Shown in pieces: positions 58,258-64,000 of a stretch of 64,000 nucleotides of DNA. The stretch spans positions 1,736,001 to 1,800,000 of the forward strand of contig JAWWNJ010000004.1 of NCBI GenBank assembly GCA_037176885.1, read 5' to 3'. The notes under the pieces were generated by a model that ran no database searches, was not told the DNA's origin, and was given only the letters and a program-made list of their open reading frames with translations. The stretch is from Favolaschia claudopus (taxonomy: Eukaryota > Basidiomycota > Agaricomycetes > Agaricales > Mycenaceae). Position 1 is the stretch's first letter. Every line of letters starts with the position of its first letter. A program made the position numbers and the translations under genes.

Positions 58258-60309
58258 TTAATCGGCGTCTTCTTCCATACCCTCGTCGTCATCGTCGCTG
58301 TCTTCCTCAAAATCCATCCCTTCATCATTCGAATCTTCATAGTACCTGCCCCATCGCTGACCACTACCGGGCGTATCATCCAAACCGATCATCCTCCGCA
58401 CCAGTTGAAACTCCAGATCGTTAGCGCAAGTCGGCAAAGACATCCAATCTTCATCGTCGTCGAAGGTCTCTGAGAAGCTATTGTCTCCTAACGGAGATTG
58501 CTCCCTGGCACAGTCTGTGATTGAGTCGAACGCGTATTCGATACGGCCTCCTTTAGCGAAGAAAAATTGGGTGTATTGATTGGCCGCGATGAAAGGGACC
58601 ACAGCATTGGCGGATAGAGGTTCAGCAGTGGTTGTGTTCAAAAAGTCGTATATGGCTCGTAAAATGTCGCAGTAGCCTTTGTAGAATGAGAGGTAGAAGT
58701 TAGGATAGAGGGCGGGCGGGATATAGCTGGAAGGGCTATCCATCATGTCCAACGGGTTCTGAGGTCGACCCTTGGTGAACATGTCAAAGTTCATCGGCAT
58801 TGAATCAGCCCAGAAAACGGCGTTGGCTTCAATGCATTTCAGATCTAGTCTCGAAGTATTTTCGAACGACACCACTTACTGTCTAGACGGAACCGCATAC
58901 GCGGGGAGAGCCAACCGCCGGCACACTGATTGCACGTACATCCGTATTTGCTTTTTGCGATGTAGTCGGGAAGAGTTGCATCGATGTTTTGAACAAGACC
59001 TGTTATGAACACGATGAAGAGATCAGTATCGATCTGCTTCTGCGTTGAAAACACCATGAGGTGAGACCTTGTTTCAATAGATACTGCATTGTCAGCTCAT
59101 CGTTTGAGTATCCATTCCATCCCAAAAAAATCTCAGCGAATTCTCGACCAGACCTCATGCTATCTGCGAGACGCTCCAGAGGTGTAACTCCTTCTGAATT
59201 GGCTGCGTTTTCCAAGTCAGCACTGATATCCCATTCAAGCAATTTCCGAATGGCATTCAGGTTCTGGGAGCCGGCAGCTACGAGAATGGGTGTGGCTCCC
59301 ATATTATCCGGTTTATGAATAGAGGCGGGGTCTTGATCGTAAAAGGACTGGATGACGGACATGATGTTTACGGTTTTATCATTGACGATTGCGGAATGAA
59401 GAGGAAATTGAATACGCTGTTCTTCGGGACTGGAAGCAGTGTTGGAAAAGCTATTGTCAAGAGCATCGGCATCGTCGGCCATTGGTATGTTGCGCGATGG
59501 GTGATCCAACCGAGACGAAAAGCCAAAGAATCCGGTGCGTCCAATGCGACGGAAATGATTCTAGTAAGATACTAAATTTCAGACGCGAAAAAAAAGAAGA
59601 CAAAAAGGATCACACCTTCCGGAAAAACGCAATTTGTCTGGTTCTTGTCACTTTCCAGATCTCCTTATCGCGAATACCGACAGGGGTCGGCCAGCAAATG
59701 ACAGTATCCTCTGCTTGGACATGCTCTGATTCGAGAAATTTCGCTAGCGCCCATGTTCCGACTGCCTGCCCGCGATGCTAACAAATAGAGTCTTCAAGTT
59801 GAGAACGATTGTCATCAAAGGTTTTACCAGACACCCACCGACTCATTTATTGTAATACCCAGAATATAGATCAATGCCCCAGAGTCCATTTCGCGACCCC
59901 AGCAACCTGTGCCACTTCGGTAACCTGCGTCGACCAACTCGGGTCGCACATGTCCACATTTGTCAAACAGAGCGACGGAGAATTGGTGCATTTCATCCAT
60001 GTCCTCGTCCATGATCTCTAGGAAACGGTCGCCGCAGTGGGCCCCTCGAGAAATGCGCCACGCTTCCATAGAACCAATATTGCCTAGCTGAGCATGTTCA
60101 ACTTGAACGGATATTGTTTTTATAACTCGAGGATATTCCCAGTGGTTCTCGACGTCGATTTGGAGTCCAAGACAACCAAGTAGAGCGCGCGACGTATTCT
60201 GGGGTTCCATCAGTCGCAAGTGAGACAGAACAAAGGAGGAAAAGAGTTGAAAAAACGTGACTCGGTGATCGGGACGAACCAATCTGGTAGACCGTAGGTT
60301 CAACGGCAT
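58258..60309 (-). CDS. GNAT-ankyrin fusion protein D2 with CxCxxC motif and acidic tail
   Basis: Exons 60262-60309, 59839-60198, 59616-59777, 59068-59560, 58880-58999 and 58258-58844 give 589 residues. Residues 1-200 form a GNAT acetyltransferase: LGNIGSMEAWRIS, GTGCWGREMDSGALIYI, HRGQAVGTWALAKFLES (motif A, with Ala in place of the first Gly) and RQIAFFRKNHFRRIG. Ankyrin-like repeats follow (MGATPILVAAGSQNLNAIRKLL, SEGVTPLERL). The motif YGCTCNQCAGGWLSPRMRF (CxCxxC) comes next, and the last 190 residues end in a strongly acidic tail. No signal or membrane segment is seen. Acetylation of a partner recognised by the ankyrin repeats is plausible but unproven. I know of the CxCxxC block in other basidiomycete ankyrin proteins, but of no function for it. 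Confidence 0.75.
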
Positions 60310-60808
60310 TCATCCTGTTCTAGGGTTCGATTCACCTTGCAGCTTTGGGGTTCGAGACTCGAGAGTCATGCTAGGTTTGTATTTTCCATCAACTTCAGAC
60401 AAATGACGGAAAGAAATTTTGGAATTATTATGGATAATGGGCAACTGTATCTCGCCTTGGCACAGACTGCAGGCCGGTCTAGCACTGCTTGTAGTATGCC
60501 ATCCACACTCGTTCGAAGCAAGTTGCATGTTGCACAAAGAGACTTGAGTTGATTCGGCCATCTCCGCCGGGCGCTGATCCGTTGGTGAAATTACCACATT
60601 CAACCAATGATCCGGACAAAAATCGCAACACCAACATTTTTCAACTGTCAGTCGTTTGACAAGTTGAATCCTCCCACCGTAAACAGTCGCCACTACCTGC
60701 CTCAATCTCGCTGCAGTCGTATGAGGTGGGAGTAGGATCGTTTGCAGTTGGTCCTTTTACTGAATCGTCCCCAGTTCGATAGCAAAGCGAATGTGTGTTC
60801 AATTCAAC
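60310..60808. other. divergent promoter region
   Basis: 0.5 kb between the divergent D2 gene and the small secreted protein gene. No motif recognised. Confidence 0.4.
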
Positions 60809-61424
60809 ATGAAGTAATTCACTTCAACAATCGACTAACCGTGTCTGATCCCTCAGTCTCGCCCTCACCGTCTTTGTCTCTTTGTTGGCGGTATTCTCTC
60901 CTGTTCCGGGAAGCCCGCCAAACGGTATCCTCGCATCGTCGACTCCGCCCTCCGGCGTGAACTCAACCAGTCCCGAATGTCTCAACCCGCCTCCAGACAG
61001 TTGCACCTTCTATGCAGACTGCCTCGAGTCGCGTTATCAATGCGGGTCTTCCGGATATCCTCTGGGGTACGGCCAGAAATTCTGCACCAAATTCCAGACG
61101 CAGCGCGCGTCTCTTAGCGAGAAAGGACAGGCATGGATGCTTGCAACCCTCCATTGTCTGCAAGAGGCACTTGTGCCCGATGCGAGTGGCGCTCCCCACG
61201 CGGATGGCAGCTGCGCCGCACTGAAAAAAACCGCCTTCGACTCGCACGCTCCATGCTACGTCTCTAATGGACTTTGCACTCTCAACCCATCGGATTGGAT
61301 TGCCATTGTCGAAATCGTGGGGATCGAGACGTTGTTCGACAGTTGGGACGCCTTCAAAGCAACACTGACAGCCGGAACGGATTGTTTGGAGTTTTATGCC
61401 TATCTTCTTGAACAAAAGCTATAG
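60809..61424 (+). CDS. small secreted cysteine-rich protein
   Basis: Exons 60809-60813 (only ATGAA) and 60857-61424 give 190 residues. The splice builds a signal peptide, MNLALTVFVSLLAVFSPVPG, which the long frame alone lacks. The mature part has ten Cys: ECLNPPPDSC, ADCLESRYQC, KFCTKF, LHCLQEAL, GSCAALK, APCYVSNGLC and TDCLEF, with the regular spacing of a disulfide-stabilised domain. Similar fungal secreted proteins exist but I cannot name the family with confidence. It could be a structural or effector-like apoplastic protein. The first exon of five bases is an inference, supported by a canonical 43-bp GT-AG intron. Confidence 0.75.
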
Positions 61425-61541
61425 TGGCAGTAGTACATGCCATGTTGTTTAGCGAACGTCGCTCATTCAGTGTATACACAATCCTTCCTGAATTCTCTGT
61501 CAGCGGGTACGTTTCGTCGAAGACTTTCTGTCTATGATATC

Positions 61542-63375
61542 TCATGCCATCGCCGTAAAAGCATTGAAATTATGGACTGCCGGTGTGTTTTCAAAGATGA
61601 ATCCTTTGGCAATGCATTCCTTCACAGCTGTTCCTCGGCGCTCAATGACGACTCGCATTCCTTCTCCCTCCTTCAGAGGCCGCGATAATTTGCTCATTCC
61701 GGTGTCAACCTCGACCGATATTGGGTTGAAGTCCCCTGCGTATAATTTCACGGTGGCCGGTGCGATACACATAACAATGACCCAGAACATGTCGTCCGTC
61801 TAGGCGGCAAATTAGTGTCGCAGGCAGAAGGGCCAACCATTTTTACGAACGAGTTCCCAATTCCGGGGCCGAGGAACACTTTCTAGTGCTTTTGCCGTGC
61901 GGGCATGTGGCCGACCCCACATAAATACGCGGTCTCGGTCGATAGATGGATAGGCACCACTTTTGAACGTGCGTGCAAAAAAGCTGTTGAGATCTAACCA
62001 CGCTTCGTGCGAAAAACCGTCAACCCAGGCATGTGAGTTGGGCTGTGCCCCACGTATTGTAGGGCAAATGTAATGGGATTCTCCATAATCTAGTTTCGCA
62101 ATGGTATGAGCTTTCTGTCTGAGACGAAAAGAAAATCGTCAAACCATTCCACGAAATCACCTGCACAATGTCGATTTGGGAGCGCATGGCAATGAGCTGC
62201 TCCCACCTGCGAGCGAAGAGCCAGTCGTCTGCACGATATATCCACTATCTCGTTGTGAGAGAATCGAATCGGGATTGGTATTGGGCAGATACGACGTTTT
62301 TATTCCAACTATCGGGCCCGTAGTGCTAAGTAGGGGATATATAAGTATACTCATCAATCAAAAATTCTCCGAAGGGAGCACTTACCGTGAAAAACCATGG
62401 AGACACAGCCGCCATGAAAGTGCGACCGTCAAGATTGTTCAAGTATTCTTTGTCCGTGTCAAGTTTCGGTAATTCGATCTCTTGACGCGAATGCATTGGG
62501 GTGAGATGCAGCGGCCAACCCCCATTCCACTATATGTTAATAGTGTTTAGCAACCATCAGGCAGCGGAGAAAATGACCACGTCTACATTGAACACGCCAT
62601 CCAAAGCGGTCATGGCCCGAAACCTGGCCGGGTCGATGAAGAATGCAGGGATAAAATGGACCTTTCCGCGAGTCACTCTCACCATAGGTGCAAAACAGAA
62701 AGGGAAGGAAATTACGGGGACAATACTCTCCATCGCATTCTTAGCAAACAACCAAACTTTGTCAAGATCGTCGCCAGCTTGTCCGAATGTTGCGCCTTCC
62801 CCGGCGAATGTCGAAACAACCACCTTATCTTGATATCGAAACATACGGGGATGATTCCCAAAAGCAGTCAGATAACTGCATATTAGATTCACATCCGACT
62901 CTGAGCTGGCTGGAATCGAACTGTATCCGACACGGCAATATTCAAAACCTTGTATTGTTGCACAATCCGGAGTAAAAGAAAAACAAACCTCATGTCAAAG
63001 CTCATGAAAAAAGCAAAGGGTAAAGGGCAATTTTCAGCTGCTTCGAAGCACATTGCCACCCTATCCAGCTGCCAGTCTTCTTTACCGACATTGAGGACGA
63101 AGCCATCTCTGATTTGTGTCAGAGAGGAGCAAGAATTATCCGTGGCCGCACATGTCGCTTGCACTAGCCTCTTCAATGTCCGCTGCCCAATCGGCTATAG
63201 TGTATGGCTGAAATCAAGGCAGGTGTTGAGTTCAATTTCGGCAAGTTGGAGGTTTCTGCCAGCGTACGTATGTGTTTCCCACCATAAAGCTGACTCAGAC
63301 GTAATTAGTCATTGTGTGGAGGACATTCTTCGCTCCTTCCACTCACTGCGCGAAAACAAATTTTTGCGACGGCAT
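61542..63375 (-). CDS. GH71 alpha-1,3-glucanase without signal peptide
   Basis: About ten exons from ATG 63375 (MPSQKFVFAHFMVGNTYPY) to stop 61542. The catalytic domain runs from the AHFMVGNTY segment through IADWAADIEEARDGFVLNVG, PFAFFMSFDM, KVVVSTFAGEGATFGQ, VHFIPAFFIDPARFRAM, WNGGWPLHLTPM and WEQLIAMRSQIDIVQVISWNDYGESHYI, all typical of GH71. A C-terminal beta-rich part (WVIVMCIAPATVKLYAGDF) follows. GH71 enzymes cleave alpha-1,3-glucan of the fungal cell wall. No hydrophobic N-terminal signal precedes the domain, as in fission yeast Agn2, so it may act inside the cell or ascus/spore wall. Confidence 0.87.
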
Positions 63376-63612
63376 GGTTCGAGATCAAGAAGGTTTCCTT
63401 TTTGGGGATCAACAACCCAAAACAACGCCGAGTGGCTGCTTTAGGAAATTTTGGAAAATGTCACGTTATCGTTACTTTTAAAGAAATGCTCATGACGGGA
63501 ACGACGAGGTCATACTGCATTCAAGACTGACACCCCTTAGATTCACTGATACAACAATCTAGAATATAAACAAAAACGAGACTGTTATTATTGCAACAAA
63601 TTAATCAGACTC

Positions 63613-64000
63613 TTAAGGCGTCGCGCGACCAGGCCATCTAGACCACGAATCAGTGAGGATGAAGAAGCTGAGACGAGAACATACCTAGGGTATAGCGAGC
63701 ACTCGCGTACAGTGTATCTGTTAGCAAGCCATGCGAGCAATCGCTGCCGAAAACAATCAGTCTTTCATAGTATTCGGAATTCAGAGGCAACGCTCACCTC
63801 GACTCCAACTCCATAACCACCATGCTGACATGTCCCATATTTACGCTGGTCAGTGAACCAGTAGTACGGTTCCAATGGAATTCCTTCCCGCTTATACGCC
63901 GCAATTAGCTCGTCCATGTCGTCTATCCTCATCGATCCACCTGTACTTCCCGTGAATTCCTGTACGAACGAGGAAGCGAAATCTACATACCAACAATCTC
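63613..64000 (-). CDS. asparaginyl-tRNA synthetase, C-terminal fragment
   Basis: The 3' end of a class II aminoacyl-tRNA synthetase; the rest lies to the right. After splicing the end reads EIVGGSMRIDDMDELIAAY, then YYWFTDQRKYGTCQHGGYG and VERLLAWLANRYTVRECSLYPRWPGRATP, the motif-3 region of cytosolic AsnRS. Three introns were placed in this stretch, the first of them splitting EIVG and GSMRI. It charges tRNA-Asn with asparagine. Confidence 0.85.

Larger units (their letters stand above)
56181..60309. repeat. right unit of the tandem duplication (arrestin C + GNAT-ankyrin D2)
   Basis: Same convergent pair as 52371-55219, complete in both genes. Intron positions match the left unit. Confidence 0.8.

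Overview
The window looks like genomic DNA from a filamentous basidiomycete, most likely a wood- or litter-decaying Agaricomycete. Almost every gene is split by many introns of about 45-65 bp with GT-AG (sometimes GC-AG) borders. Genes sit close together on both strands, with no operons. The gene set fits such a fungus: a heme-thiolate peroxygenase, a CYP63-type P450, an alpha-1,3-glucanase, an epoxide hydrolase and a copia retroelement. Exon structures were rebuilt by hand from splice signals and reading-frame continuity. Where exon lists are given, exon lengths sum to a multiple of three (the partial MFS gene and the frameshifted arrestin copy excepted).

Layout, left to right. 0-7 kb: 3' end of an MFS carrier, a signal-peptide plus 7-TM protein, and an RTC4-like protein. 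7.3-17.3 kb: an oxidative stretch with a peroxygenase, an AidB-like acyl-CoA dehydrogenase, an NPY1-like NADH pyrophosphatase and a P450. 17.5-25 kb (minus strand): a coiled-coil protein, a mitochondrial MDL1-like ABC transporter, a Ser/Pro-rich protein and the GEP4-like mitochondrial phosphatase. 25.2-28.4 kb: a 3.15-kb copia element with identical LTRs and a 5-bp target duplication, carrying an intact gag ORF and decayed pol. 28.7-37.6 kb: epoxide hydrolase, clathrin light chain, a BTB-domain protein, an arrestin-like protein and a monoglyceride lipase. 37.8-46.8 kb: a secreted GH127-type enzyme, PRPP synthetase, glutamate 5-kinase, a second BTB paralogue and an SRPBCC-like protein. 47.1-52 kb: cupin, proline iminopeptidase and an ERV2-like sulfhydryl oxidase. 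52.4-60.3 kb: a tandem duplication of a convergent pair (arrestin-like plus a GNAT-ankyrin fusion); the left unit is decayed and the right unit looks intact. 60.8-64 kb: a small secreted Cys-rich protein, a GH71 alpha-1,3-glucanase without signal peptide, and the 3' end of asparaginyl-tRNA synthetase.

Most genes are core metabolism or housekeeping with no evident joint pathway. The most unusual parts are the duplicated arrestin/GNAT-ankyrin module, the GNAT-ankyrin-CxCxxC protein itself, the recently inserted but pol-dead copia element, the high number of GC-AG introns, a 6-nt microexon carrying the heme-ligand cysteine codon of the peroxygenase, and an apparent one-base frameshift in the ABC transporter.
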